Assembly (NCBI GenBank): GCA_011316305.1
Contig: SAUG01000021.1
Location: forward strand, 62,001 to 126,000
Direction: 5' to 3'
Length of the DNA stretch: 64,000 nucleotides
From: Rusavskia elegans
Taxonomy: Eukaryota; Ascomycota; Lecanoromycetes; Teloschistales; Teloschistaceae
Positions 32,305 through 44,090 of the stretch are shown in pieces; the first letter of the stretch is position 1, and each line of letters opens with the position of its first letter. Both the position numbers and the translations under genes were made by a program. Below the pieces are notes generated by a model. It worked only from the letters and a program-made list of their open reading frames with translations, was not told the origin of the DNA and did not search any database.

Positions 32305-35300
32305 ATGGGTGATCAGCGCGTCGATAACGCGCTGACAGCACTCGTTGAGATATCGGTACCATCTTTGGATAATGAAGACGCGGCCTCGCTTGATGAGCGA
32401 CGCGACGATGCTCTGGCCCTGGCTAAGGATATCCTCGATACGTAGGTATTGATTCGATCCTCCCACTCTTGTTCGCTAACTTGCGGCAAGCCATCCGAAA
32501 TCATCTGTCGTTCCCGATGTCAATCAGATAGCGGACGTAATCAAACGAAAGCGTAGGCAGGAATGACCTCTCCCGAGCAAGTCGCCTGTTAACCTCACTC
32601 AGTGCAGCTCAGTCGAGACCGAGACACTGAAAAAGCCGACCGCGTCTCAAACCTCCTTCCCCGGCTACTGGAGCAGCCTGTCTTGAATCACAAGTGGGCT
32701 ATCTTATCCCTTCTGAACGAATTGGCCGACGTTGATTCTGTCGATGCAAGTTCGTTGCCTTTGAATGGTCACCGGCCAAGAGGCGGCTCCCCACATGACC
32801 GTGGGGTTGGATCGTTGAATACATTCTCACAAGAGCAGGGTCGTCCGCGGGCTTCTGAAAACCCCTTCTCTACCAATGGTTTACCTCAGATGCCGACGCG
32901 GGAGACACATCCTTCACGGGATAGGGGGACCCAGGGAGATGCAGGACGAAGGAATCGGTCACGGAATGAGCCTGCTGTCACTGCCCCAGATCTTCACGAA
33001 GAAGACGAGTCAGAAGTCATGAACATGACGAAACCGACCGAGACAACCCTGCTGCATGACCTGCCCTTTACGCTGCAAGGTCTATCAACGACCTATCTCT
33101 CCTTTTCATCTCGCTCGACCCTAAAACTTCCCCCTTCGCTACCGCTGCCCGTAATATCGTTATTACATACACTCGCCGAGCCATCCCTGTTGTACCGGGT
33201 CTTATCTGACTTTGTCGAATCTCGCGATGAAGGCCTTGTAGGTCAGAGTCTTCGCTCTGCCATCGGAATGGAGCTTCGTTCATACCTTGGTCTGATAGCA
33301 ACACTAGAGGGAGAGATCCGACGTGCGATTGCTACCATCAATCCGGATGAACCTCGCGGCGGCATCGGAAAGGCTGGAGTTACGCTTAAGAGATGCGTCG
33401 TGTGGACAAGGGAGGCAACCATGGGGTTGCGTCTGATGAGTTTGATGGCGGAGGAGGCTAAGAGTATGTGCTCGAAAAGCCTGTCCTGCTTCCCACTGAC
33501 CTGTTCCAGGCAGGAAAGGGGGCCAATTGATCACGATGATTCATTCGTTCTCGTCCTCTCACGGGGATCCTTTTGTTGCCGCTTTCGCAGAACGGATGCT
33601 CACGAAGGTGACACGGCCATTCTACGACATGCTGCGTCAATGGATTTACAATGGTGAGCTTTCTGATCCTTACCACGAATTTTTCGTGCATGAGCCAAGC
33701 CCACATCATGATGGCTCTGGTCCGATTGATCCTCGGCGGGCGCCTGCAACGAGTGTGTGGGAAGACAAGTATAAAATGGAAGAAAACATGATTCCGAGCA
33801 TCGTTACCGAAGAATTCGCGAGGAAGGTCTTTCTCATCGGGAAAAGCTTGAACTTCATCCGGTACAGCTGTGGAGACTCTACATGGGTCGGAGGGTATTG
33901 TAAGGATGCCTCGCGAGAGCTTCACTACGGAGATACTGCCACGCTCGAAACCTCAATAGATAAAGCTTACAAAACCACAATGGCCCGTTTGATCGATCTC
34001 ATGGACAACAAATTCCAGCTGTTCGAGCATCTCAGAGCCCTCAAAAAGTACCTCCTTCTGGGGCAGGGGGATTTCATCGCTTTGCTCATGGAATCACTTG
34101 CTTCGAACCTCGATCGCCCAGCTGGTTCCCAGCAGCGACACACTCTCACTGCTCAGCTTGAGTATGCGATTCGTGGATCGAACGCTCAGTACGACTCCCC
34201 TGAAGTTCTCCGCCGGCTCGATGCTCGTTTGTTAGACCTCAGCCATGGCGAAACCGGTTGGGATGTCTTCACCCTCGAGTATAAAGTCGACGCACCCGTG
34301 GATGTAGTAATCACCGCGTGGGCAAGCAAAGAATATCTCGTGGTCTTCAACTTCCTGTGGCGCATCAAACGCGTCGAGTTCGCCCTCGGTAGCACTTGGC
34401 GGCGTTGCATGACTGGTGCTCGTGGTGTTCTTGCCACGATCGACGACAGTCAGAGTAAAGACTGGAAGCACGCCAGATGCTGTATAGCCGAGATGATCCA
34501 TTTCGTCAATCAATTACAATATTACATCCTCTTCGAAGTCATTGAAGCCAGTTGGGACCAGCTTCAAGCAGCAACAACGAAACCTGAGGCTACACTGGAC
34601 GATCTCATCGAAGCACATACGACGTACTTGAAGGCCATCACGCACAAGGGACTTCTGGGATCTGCCCGGTCAAGCTTGACCGGCTCACGCGAGGACAGCT
34701 TCTTCACGAGCCAATTGCACCATATCCTTAAGGCGATGCTCGCCTACAAGGACGTCGTTGACGGTCTGTACTCATTCTCTGTAGCGGAATTCACACGCCG
34801 TCAGGAGAAGAAAGCCAGACTCGAGACCGGTACCGCCAAAGGACGGCGCGGCCTCGCCGACGATGACGACCTTGTCTCCCCATCCCCCAATCTAGCTGCC
34901 GCCAAAACTCTCCTAAATCCCAATCTCAACAGCAACAGCCGCGCCGAAAGCCCCTTCCCCATTAGCACGGGCGCCCTGGCGGCCACCACAGCCGCGGACT
35001 CAACAGACGCCATCCTCTCCGCGCTCCGGCAGCGCTTGGGCGAATTAAGCAGGGATTTCCGAACAAGGGTGAATGTACTGCTGGGGGATCTGATGGCGCA
35101 GCCGGATGCGGATATGAAGTTTTTGGGCGTGGTGATGAATTTCAATGATGTTTATACTCCGAGGAAGAGGAGGAGGGAGAGGGCGGGGAAGACGCCGGGC
35201 ACTGTGAAAGAGAGGGAAAGGGAGGGGGAGAAGGGGAAAGGGAAGGAGGTGGAGGGTGAGAAGGAAGAGGGAAGGGAGGAGGCGAAGGAGACGGAGAAGG

Positions 35301-35311
35301 AGAAGGAATAG
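32305..35311 (+). CDS. GCP3/alp6: Gamma-tubulin complex component 3
   Basis: Spc97/Spc98 family subunit of the gamma-tubulin small complex that nucleates microtubules at spindle pole bodies. Four exons: 32305-32441, 32491-32552, 32603-33463, 33510-35311; 953 aa. GRIP1 region: DLPFTLQGLSTTYLSF and LLYRVLSDFVESRDEG. Middle: WIYNGELSDPYHEFFV and VFLIGKSLNFIRYSCGD. GRIP2: LKKYLLLGQGDFIALLMESL, SPEVLRRLDARLL, GWDVFTLEYKVDAPVDVV and VVFNFLWRIKRVEF match GCP3 rather than GCP2. After the last conserved motif (FLGVVMNFNDVY) comes a ~45-residue tail made almost only of Arg, Lys, Glu and Gly, unusual for the family. Introns are 46-50 nt. Confidence 0.92.
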
Positions 35312-35579
35312 GGGAAATCGTGAATAAATATACGAGGAATTGGAATGATGAAATGATGGAGTACGAGGTTTAAAAAAGGCTGGTCGTTTGCAATCTGGAA
35401 GTGGTCATCCCAGGCAGTTGACTCGCTCCGCCGATAAAGGCTGGCGTTGATAGCCGGGGAGCTATGATATGAATATAGCCAGCGAGGCTTGAGTATTTGC
35501 CTCAAAGAACCAGACCTTTCAAACGGGTATCAGATTCAACACCAACGGGAGTAATTCGTCAACTTCCCCACTCTCCCTC

Positions 35580-37082
35580 TCATTCCTCACTCCCACTCCC
35601 CGAACTTGACGAATCATCACTATCACTCTCGCTCCCACTACGCCCCTCAGCCCTCAGCACCCTACTCTTCTTATCCAAAACCTGAATCCTCTTCGCCCTT
35701 TTCGCTATCCTCTCCCCATCATCGTGCGGTTCGCTCTCAGTGCTGGATGAAGACGACGAAGAAGAAGAGCTACTGTCATCATCAGGCACGCCCGTCGTCC
35801 TTCTCTTTCGTTTTCTTTTGCCTTTTTGTTGTTGCTGTATCCGTGCCCCCTTTATCCCTGGGGTGGTTCCATTTGCGGTAGCTCGCCCTGAAGGGGCTTG
35901 GACAGCAGAGGACTTGCTGGCCGCAGGTCCGTTGATATATAGGCCATCAGCGTTTCCACAAACAAGCTCATTCAGCACCTTCAGCACCCCTTCCACCCTC
36001 TTCCTCCGCGCAACTTTCCACTGCCATACGCGATCTTTCTCCGCTTCTTCCTTGCTGTCTTCGCGTGCGCGGAGGGCTTGTTTGTGTTGTTTGAGTGCTT
36101 GGAGGTATAGTTCTTTTCTCTTAATAGGGTCATCCATTTGGATTACTTCTCCTTCTTCGTCGTCTGAGACCTCTATCCGCAAATCCCAACCCTCGAAGTT
36201 GGAGGATTCGTCAAGCCAGTCGTCGTCTTCTTTGATAATGTCGAGCGCTCGCTGGCGGATTGCCTGGATCGCAGTTTGACTTTCCAGGCCAGAGAGATAG
36301 GATTCTAGGGCTGGCGTGTAGGAGGCTGGGATATGGGTGAGGGAGAAGAGGTGGCGGAGGAGATACGAGGAGCGGGATTTAGAGAATTTCCAGTCCTTCG
36401 GATTGGTTTGGTGGGTTGTGAGGTAGGTGAGGGCTGGGTGAGTAGTGGTGGGTTGGTTGGATTGTGGTAAGGTTTTGGCAGGGGTTGTGTCTGATCCGTT
36501 GGAATTGGAGGTAGGTTGAGGAAGGGTTGTGGATTTGGATTTGTTGCGCTTTTTCTTCTTCTTTTTCTTGCTGCTGGGGGTTGAGGTTGGTTGTGGGTCT
36601 TTGGGTGAAGAATTGTTGGTGAGGGTTGTTGAATCTTGATTCCCAACTTTGATTGACGCTGGAGTGATGGGTTTGAGAGCGTCCTGATTATAGGATGAGG
36701 GGTCGAAGGAGGGGCCTGATGATTTTTGAGAGTCGAGCCAGGAGTTGTATAGGTCTTTTGCGCTTTCGCCGTCTTCAGTTTTAGCTCCTGCTGCGAATGA
36801 GACGGACTTCCTCAAAGCTGGCTTTTTGGGTGTGGTAGAGGACGCATTACTTGCATCCTGTACAGTCGCCGAATGCTTGTCGGGGATTGTGGACTTTTTG
36901 GCTTTCTTGGTAGGCTTGCTTTCTATTTCTTGAACATTTTGTTGGTCTCCATCTGGGAATTTCCGCTTGTTCTGCGAAACTGGCGCATGTACTGGCGTAG
37001 TCGCAGTTGGCTCCGAGGCATTCTTTAGCTTGAGACCCAACTTCTTCCATGCCGGAACGTGAGCTTCGACAGCGACAGGCAT
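35580..37082 (-). CDS. WKF-domain protein (C7orf50 homologue), probably nucleolar
   Basis: 500 aa, no intron. The start at 37082 (MPVAVEAHVPAWKKLGLKL) is preferred over the in-frame Met at 37229 because it matches the fungal N-terminus. The centre (residues ~220-290) carries the WKF domain: HPALTYLTTHQTNPKDWKFS, then LLRHLFSLTHIPASYTPAL. This domain is found in C7orf50-type proteins, thought to work in rRNA processing. Both flanks are low-complexity with Lys clusters (SSKKKKKKKRNKSKS) and a long Ser tract followed by acidic/basic sequence at the C-terminus, fitting a nucleolar location. Its 3' end faces that of GCP3, 270 bp away. Confidence 0.8.
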   Translation of the reverse strand: MPVAVEAHVPAWKKLGLKLKNASEPTATTPVHAPVSQNKRKFPDGDQQNVQEIESKPTKKAKKSTIPDKHSATVQDASNASSTTPKKPALRKSVSFAAGAKTEDGESAKDLYNSWLDSQKSSGPSFDPSSYNQDALKPITPASIKVGNQDSTTLTNNSSPKDPQPTSTPSSKKKKKKKRNKSKSTTLPQPTSNSNGSDTTPAKTLPQSNQPTTTHPALTYLTTHQTNPKDWKFSKSRSSYLLRHLFSLTHIPASYTPALESYLSGLESQTAIQAIRQRALDIIKEDDDWLDESSNFEGWDLRIEVSDDEEGEVIQMDDPIKRKELYLQALKQHKQALRAREDSKEEAEKDRVWQWKVARRKRVEGVLKVLNELVCGNADGLYINGPAASKSSAVQAPSGRATANGTTPGIKGARIQQQQKGKRKRKRRTTGVPDDDSSSSSSSSSSSTESEPHDDGERIAKRAKRIQVLDKKSRVLRAEGRSGSESDSDDSSSSGSGSEE

Positions 37083-37417
37083 GGTGTACAATTGATGTTG
37101 ACTGTGGAGAAGAAGCTTCAAAATAAAAGCCGCCCCTAGCCGAGCCAAGACCCAAAACGTCTTATCGATATGATAGATAACGACATTTCGTAGCCCGGCA
37201 CTTCGACATAACGATAGCTCTGAAACCACGACATTGGAGTTGATAGCACTTAGCTGACCGGATAGAAGCCTGAACGAGTATATGAAGTAGATTCTCTTGC
37301 TACCTTGTGCTCTCTGTATTCAACAGCACATCTCCAGTCATCATGATGCATATGCCGCTTGAACGCGTATCATCGTTAGGGCCGCAGAACGCCTCGAAGA
37401 CCTATGAATGTTGTGGC
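37083..37417. other. Intergenic upstream of the WKF gene
   Basis: 335 bp containing the WKF-gene promoter and the UBC12 3' end. Nothing else seen. Confidence 0.4.
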
Positions 37418-38147
37418 CTACTTCATGACCCTTTCGTAGCTTTCCCCACGCACTGATCCTCCACCCATCGATGTCCTCACATTTCGCTTGAAGCCGTCCC
37501 GGTTTGTGCGAAGATCCTCCGCCGCTTCCTTGTTGAGTGGATCCGAGGCATTGGGTTCGAGGAATAGGAACTGAACGCATCGGATATCAGCAATGATCTT
37601 TAATCTTGGCAGGCTTGGTGCATGTAGCGTACCTGTAGTCCAACAATGACGGCATTAAGATTCAATACCGGTTTCCAATCCTCCCGTAAGATGTTCAGGC
37701 ACACATTACCCTCCAGATCGATGTTCGGGTGGTATATCTTTTGCGTACATTTGACCTTTGGCGGATCATGGGGAAAGTTCTGGTTGATCGCGAAACTAAA
37801 GTGGAAAGCTCCGCCCTTGTACATGCCCTCGTCCGGTTCGATGGTAAGGGTGAAGTTGAGAATATCGTCGGGGTTGGGGAATTTGGTCTTCATGGTGCTA
37901 CCGAGGGAGAGTTCTGAAAGATCTGATCGCCAAGTCAAATTTGCTTCAGGGGCGTTGTAGCTAGGCATCGGGCGAACCTTTCTGTACCCGTAATTGAGCT
38001 GCTGTGACCTTCTTCTTCTTTTGCCCGCCACCTTCGGCGTTCTCAGCCTTCTGCTGCTGCTGTTTCTGTAGTAGAACATAAGCCGCAAATCGTATGAGTA
38101 TGAAGGGAGCAGGTGTCTAGCCTTACCATAGACCATATTTTGAGCAT
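37418..38147 (-). CDS. UBC12: NEDD8-conjugating enzyme E2 (Ubc12)
   Basis: E2 that carries NEDD8/Rub1 from the Uba3-containing E1 to cullins. Four exons: 38147-38127, 38065-37978, 37922-37633, 37570-37418; 183 aa. The tiny first exon encodes MLKIWSM, the N-terminal peptide with which Ubc12 docks on the E1, followed by a Gln/Lys-rich linker. The UBC fold shows DLSELSLGSTMKTKFP, the HPN motif in KIYHPNIDLEGNVCLNILRE with the catalytic Cys, and NLNAVIVGLQ joined to FLFLEPNASDPLNKEAA. Without splicing the N-terminus reads in a wrong frame. Confidence 0.94.
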
Positions 38148-38612
38148 TTTGGGCTTTACGATATGTCACTGGTCACTAGTCGCCTTGACGCCTCGCGCCA
38201 CATATATCTTTAGATCGACAAGAAGTTGTGGAAGGGCAGATGAGTTGCTCTCTGGGGAAAGTGATCAAAACAGATTCTAATCGGACTGCTGGTATACAAT
38301 TTTGAACGTCGCAGGTATCAGGAGGAGCTGTGAGTCAGAAGGATGTGCAACGGTTTCGAGGTGAACAGGTGCAGAGCTGAAGAGAAGTCTATCACCAGAG
38401 GAATAGTGTCAAGCTGTTATGGTGGTGAGACTTTGAAGCATGGGAGGGAGGTGCCCGCTGTCTGATTCATCGTCACAAAAAAAACATTCTAAAAAGTCTA
38501 GCGTCGGCTGAACCCCGGTCAACCCGACTTTCAAACTACAAAGGCAAACAATATTGAGAGAGTCAATGTGGAGAAGATTGATGTTCGATTTGATATATAC
38601 AAGTCCAGCTAT
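38148..38612. other. Intergenic, nothing recognised
   Basis: 465 bp between UBC12 and the PLP-enzyme 3' end. Short poly-A run, no gene. Confidence 0.4.
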
Positions 38613-40064
38613 CTAGATATTTATCTGGCAAGTATGGGCGCCAGGCTCACACTCCTCACAAACTCTGACTACACATACTGCACAGCTCACGACCTCAGCT
38701 TCAACCGCGTCACCACATCTGGAGCAGAAGCCAAGCTTCAATCCTTGACTCTCCAAATACGCTGAGATCTCCCTTCGATGAGGAATACTGCCAAGCCCAA
38801 AGACCTTGGTCCTCAGCTCCTCTTCCGAAGTCATTACCTCGTCCATGGCAGGCAACCAGCGAATGTACTTCCCAGCTCTGGCGCCCATGACCGGAGGACC
38901 TAAGCATGCGATATCCTGAAGCTGTATATATAGAAGACTGTGCAAGCCACGGATGCTGGAAGCCTTGGCTCCCTCAGCAACGATTCTTTCCCTCAGAATA
39001 CGGCCAATCAACTGCGCTCTTTGTGGCCATTGTTCTCTCTTCGCCAATACGAGTGTGCCCCAGGATATCAAGAGATCGGCGGCCTGCGCCATCTCGGTGA
39101 CCCGCTCTTGCCAGTCGAGAATCGTGAAAAGGCGTTCCTCCTGTTGCTCAATGTCCAGTTTCTGGATGTTAATGCCGCGCCATTCGATAGCGATTCCGTT
39201 CGTTCTGACAGCCTTGCCGAAGAGAACTAGATCCGGGTATCCATGCCGAGCATACTGTGGTAGTTGATAGGCGAAGGGGGCACCACATCGTATTGACGTC
39301 AGTGCTTCGTCGACAATGAGGATGAGAGCGTACTTTTCGCAGGCTTTCAGGATATCCTTCCATGCGTTTTCTGTGATAGCTTTGCCGTCGCCGGCGCAGA
39401 CTAGCTCTACAATCAGGGCAATGCACCCCTCGTTTTTCGCCTGTTTGATTTGAGCGTCGATCTTCGCTGGCTTGTTCGTCTTGATTACAACAGGCCGTGG
39501 TCCGTTCGCTACCAGGCGATTGGAGTTAATCACTGCATTATATGCTAAGCATCCATACCCAGCCCCATACGAACCCGCTGTTATCGCAACACGTGGATTG
39601 GATTTAGACTCATCTTCAAAAAATGGAGTTCCGATATCTGATGAGGCATGAGAGACAAGGTGAGAAATGATACTCGTTAAGAGCGCAGCGTTGGAAGCGT
39701 CGCTTACATGGCCATGGAGACTGATCGGCTCCGCGGTGAAGAAGTCTCGAAAGGCGTCGCGGTATTTGTTGCCAATCTCGTGTATATGCCGCTGCAATAG
39801 TGAAGGTGAATGGCTTAGAAGGTCCCAGTACCGGGCAATCACTGGATCGGTGTCTTTCGATACCGGATTCTTGCGGGTCAAGAATGATCCAAACGTATGA
39901 TGAAAATCCAGATCAGGGTAATCTTCTGGGTTCGTCTCCCTACTCTTAGAGCGGGTTTCCGCGTTATCATCAAGTTTGGTATATCTTCGACGATGCGCTC
40001 GTGTGCCGGAATTTGTACACGGCTTGTTTTCCATTCTCAATTCGAATCGATTTCCTAGGTCCAT
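38613..40064 (-). CDS. PLP-dependent class III aminotransferase-like protein with C-terminal Cys cluster
   Basis: 483 aa, no intron. The fold is that of class III aminotransferases (ornithine/acetylornithine type). The glycine-rich cofactor loop is at ITAGSYGAGYGCLAYNAVI, the PLP-ring Asp in LILIVDEALTSIRCGAPFAY, and the Schiff-base Lys most likely in DLVLFGKAVRTNGIAIEW. The substrate cannot be read from the sequence. The last ~40 residues are unusual: CSRC, CAVC, CEEC and a final HTC form an eight-ligand zinc-ribbon-like tail, which bacterial and mitochondrial relatives do not have as far as I know. No signal peptide or presequence is evident; the N-terminus is basic and hydrophilic. Confidence 0.72.
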   Translation of the reverse strand: MDLGNRFELRMENKPCTNSGTRAHRRRYTKLDDNAETRSKSRETNPEDYPDLDFHHTFGSFLTRKNPVSKDTDPVIARYWDLLSHSPSLLQRHIHEIGNKYRDAFRDFFTAEPISLHGHVSDASNAALLTSIISHLVSHASSDIGTPFFEDESKSNPRVAITAGSYGAGYGCLAYNAVINSNRLVANGPRPVVIKTNKPAKIDAQIKQAKNEGCIALIVELVCAGDGKAITENAWKDILKACEKYALILIVDEALTSIRCGAPFAYQLPQYARHGYPDLVLFGKAVRTNGIAIEWRGINIQKLDIEQQEERLFTILDWQERVTEMAQAADLLISWGTLVLAKREQWPQRAQLIGRILRERIVAEGAKASSIRGLHSLLYIQLQDIACLGPPVMGARAGKYIRWLPAMDEVMTSEEELRTKVFGLGSIPHRREISAYLESQGLKLGFCSRCGDAVEAEVVSCAVCVVRVCEECEPGAHTCQINI

Positions 40065-41080
40065 TATTCACGGAACATTTAACGGCAGTTGCTTGACGGT
40101 CCGTTCCTCCTTTTTCAGACGCACGTGTTTTCATCTTTTTCCGTGCTCGAAAAATTCTTCCAGAAGATGAATTCGAGACCGCAGAGATTGGAGATGATCA
40201 AGATGGTGGTAAACAGAAGTTTCAGGAAGAGGACGACCGTGTGAAGCTAGCTACTGGATCGCGGACGAAACCCGAAACTCGAGAGGCTGATCACCCAGAC
40301 CCATTACGGGGACAAAGGGCATGGTTCTTCAAAAGGGGCTGTAATTTAGCTTTGTTACTTCGTCTAATTTGTGCTCTGATTGAGATTCTTCTTGAGGCTA
40401 TCTGAGATACAACAATGGAAAAGGTCGAAGCATTACAACACTGAAGCCACCAGCGCCGGACAAGGGCAGAATATCTGATCAACGTTCAATGACTGGGAAG
40501 GAAAATGGTAGTAAACCAGGTAGTAAGTATTCTTCAAGCAGCGTAAAGCCTTCGGGAAAAAGATGAGGCACGTCGTTGGAGACTCGGCACTCACAGATCT
40601 TTGTGGTTCTCCTAACACAATGGCATGATACGGGGAAATAGTGAAGGCTGGATGTAGGACTCAATCTCAACGAGAAGAGAGATAGTCCAGATCCTAAGTA
40701 AACCCAACGATTCCAGGGACTGCTGATCTTGACCAACGACATGACGATGCTGAAATGACTTACCTATTGCCAATGAACCGACCCTTCCCAACCACTACCA
40801 AAATTAGCGAAACGTGGTCGTACGATCGCAGTGCTCACATTTGGTCTTTACATGGTAGAACCATGCCATCTGCGAAGATTCAGTGCTTTATATACTAGTC
40901 CTTTCCACGAATGGCCCATTCAATCTCTACATTAATCGTTGAGAAACAGCCGCAGCGCCAGAATGTAAACAAATGCTAGATGAGGCCGCTCATGAGCCGT
41001 TCTGGCAAGACCAGCATTGCCTTTCGCTACCCAATATGCGCTCCTGCATCCAATGCACCTTGACCGAGGATTTTTTTCTC
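40065..41080. other. Intergenic, no convincing gene
   Basis: 1 kb between the PLP gene start and the chitin synthase 3' end, both on the minus strand. Small ORFs at 40291-40742 (minus) and 40973-41176 (plus) show no domain. Confidence 0.4.
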
Positions 41081-44000
41081 CTATCTGCGAGCAAAACAGC
41101 TAAGCATGCCCGATTTACCCAAGAACCAGCAGCAGCCGATGAATCGAACTATGGACAAACCAGCCGTGGCCCATAGCAGTGCCTGGAAGAAGTGGGCAGT
41201 CCGAGAGATGGAGGTACTCTTTTGGCTCTGCAGATTCTCATTAGTGGATAGGGCGATTGTAGACGGAAATGCTGAAGATACGTACGACTGGAGTAAACCG
41301 GTTAAAGCTATCCTGAGTGATAGCGACAGCAAGAAGCCAATTTGAGAAGATCCACGCTGACACAAGGCGAGTTCGGAAACTCTTATATGAATCTTCGAGC
41401 GTCTTCTTCTCGCTGACAGCCGGTTCTTTATAAGGTGCCAGTGCACGTTTCACGGTAGTCTCGAACTGCTGGTCGATATCCGCTTGCGGCTTGTCGGGCT
41501 CCTCAATAACAGTAGTCTTGCCATCCACTTTCTTGGTTTCCACGGAGGGTAAAGCGTCTGCCTTGTCGGAACCCTTGGTACCCCACGATACATCATGCCA
41601 GTTGCTAAAAGCGTAAACGTTCAAAATATTGACATAAGACGACATAACCAGCAGGTACTGCGGAAATGAGGTGAACATGTGCCACGGGTCAAGGTACATA
41701 AACGAAGCGACGAAGTAGAGCCCGAAGGTTGCTGCCAAGGCAATAATGATGATCCCAGAGCTCGAGGACTGGAAGAATGATTTGAAGAAGGCGTCTGCTC
41801 CGCTATCGAGATCAATCTGGGTCTGACTGCTCCCTTTTCCTGTGAATGCTCGAACCACCAGATACACGGAGAGTACAATCAGGTAGGCTTGGATGATGGC
41901 AAACACGAAGAACGAGACGATATAACTCGATCGCGAGCCTTTCGGGCGATTGCCAAGAGCTAGAATGAATTGGAGTAGGATGAAGGCTAGGTAGATGTAT
42001 TTGAGTACGGTGTTGACGATTGGAGTAACCTTGCTGCCGAAAGGAAATCCTCTGATCTTGCTGTCTGGGTCTGGGTTACCAACGAGGTCCATGATGACGG
42101 TAGTAGTCAAGTAGAAAGCGGCTGTGCTCGATGAGTTAGCTGTTCTTCAGGAGGCACCAAAGGTGACAGGAACTTACCCAATGAGAACCATGCCAACAAA
42201 ACAGAAAAAATATTGTAAAGAAGTTGCACGTGGAAGAACAGCATTCGGACGAGGTTGTGGCTGCTTTTGTACATGCGATTGAAATGCATGAGAGCGTAGA
42301 TGCTTGCGGCAAAGGATCCGTTGAGCCATCGCCTTCGTTGGCCGATAAATTCGGGTGCGCCTTCGGGGACATCCGTTTCGCCTTTGGAAGCTTTGACATA
42401 GGTAAGATGCCACTTAGACCCAGCTTTAGCCACCAATTCGAAACACAGGATTCGATCCTCGGCCAAAAACATGTTCTTCTTGAAGATATTCATGTTTTCA
42501 ATACCTTTTCCGGCATTCATCTTCGAAGCTGTGTGGTCACCATGGAAGTATTGCTCAAGAGGACGGCCCAGAATGGCGCGGAACCTGTACGCCGAGAAAG
42601 CTCCAGGTAGTACGCTGACGTATCCAAAAGAGCTTTCCAGAGGTTTGTCCAAGATGTTACTGATCTTGTACTCGAAATTCTGAGCTGCGACCAACGGATT
42701 CAGGAGATTCTTCCATCCCTTGCCCAACATGGCGTGGATTTCGCCACAAGCACCGCCCAGATCTTTATCGTTGTAGAAGGCCTCCCATAAAGCGAGAAGC
42801 GACTTGGGGCCAGGTTTCGTTCCAGCGTCAAGCAGGATGCAAACCTCGGGGTTCAAGATACGCCCAAACGCATTGAATAGCCATCTATGGGAATTGATCT
42901 TCTTGCTGTTCTTCTGTTTGAGGCAGAAAATCATCTGAACAGGTGGAATCGTGCTGGGCCCATCATCAAGAGGCCGGATGAGCTGTTGGTTAGGAGTCAC
43001 TGAAAGTTGGGTTGTGTACTCAAAGATGTGTGCTGTCGTCTCTTTGCCATCAATGTCCTTCTTCATGACGCCGTCTTGATAGATACCAATGGTCGCAAGG
43101 ACATCGAGCGTATCTTTGTTGCATGGGTCAATGCCGTCAAACACCAAACATACCACAATCTTCTGCCAAGCGGGTCCTCCTTTGTTCCAGAATTCGGTTC
43201 GCTTGATGTTGACGATGTCTCGAACATTCTGCATCACACCGTGCAACGTACGAGCTGTCAATACTTTGTCTTCGTTGTAGTATGTGATGGCGATGAGAAG
43301 TTCAGTGTGACGATTGTACATTGCTGATCGGAGGTTGTAGCCGTTCCTCAAAGTGAAGTCGTTTGGATCACAAGTAGCAGCTGTGTCTAGAAGATCTTTA
43401 GCGGGAAGGGCTTCTACGGCGGAATGGAGATAGGTATACATCGCATATGGGTGAACTCCTCACTGCCACCCTCCAGGTCACTTCGATATTTTTGTTGGAT
43501 GGCATTCTGAATAGCACTTGGCACCGGATAATCCACGCTTAAGACTGAACCCTGACCCAATTTGACCTTCCGGGTAGCATAACGACGGAGATTGTTTGCA
43601 GCAGCAGGAGCTTGTCTCTGCCGCCAAGCTTCTGTCGAACTGGTCTCGCTCCTCTCATACGGGGATGGGACCCGTCCCGGGACACCAAAGGCAGCGGAAG
43701 GATCATTCAAAGTATTACCAGACGAGGAGAAGTTGTCGAACTGTCCGTTGTAAGGAGGAACTGCTCCACCGTGCTGTGGCCCAGCATATGATTCGGACAA
43801 GCTGTAACGTGACTCTGGACGGATCGGCGGGGTAGCAGTTCGAGAATGAGCGTCGTCGAACGGGCCAGTGAAGGGGCCATGATTGCCATTGTTGGAGTTG
43901 AGGAGAGCACTCTCGGCCTCGTCCTCGGATCCGTCTCCATGATGGGGAGGCATGTGATATTGCTACATTCATGTCAGCTTTGAAAATAGGCGGTGGAGGT

Positions 44001-44090
44001 GTGGATACACACGTTTCTGTTTTGTGGCAAGTCGTGCGCTCTATGATCATCATCATAGCTGCCGGAGCCGGGCGGTCCTTGATATGCCAT
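41081..44090 (-). CDS. chsC: Class I chitin synthase
   Basis: Plasma-membrane family 2 glycosyltransferase making chitin from UDP-GlcNAc. Five exons: 44090-44013, 43962-43440, 43386-42178, 42121-41286, 41227-41081; 930 aa, the size of class I enzymes (Aspergillus chsC type). The N-terminus [20 protein letters not shown] is followed by a disordered cytosolic region. The chitin synthase N-terminal domain has [20 protein letters not shown], restored by the second intron (GTATAC to TTCTAG). The catalytic core shows [56 protein letters not shown] and the diagnostic [12 protein letters not shown]. Multiple C-terminal membrane segments include [11 protein letters not shown] and [18 protein letters not shown]; the protein ends [16 protein letters not shown], all of class I pattern. 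Confidence 0.94.

Noticed and set aside
42224..42610. Plus-strand ORF of 128 codons inside the chitin synthase gene
   Set aside because: It is antisense to the highly conserved catalytic exon.
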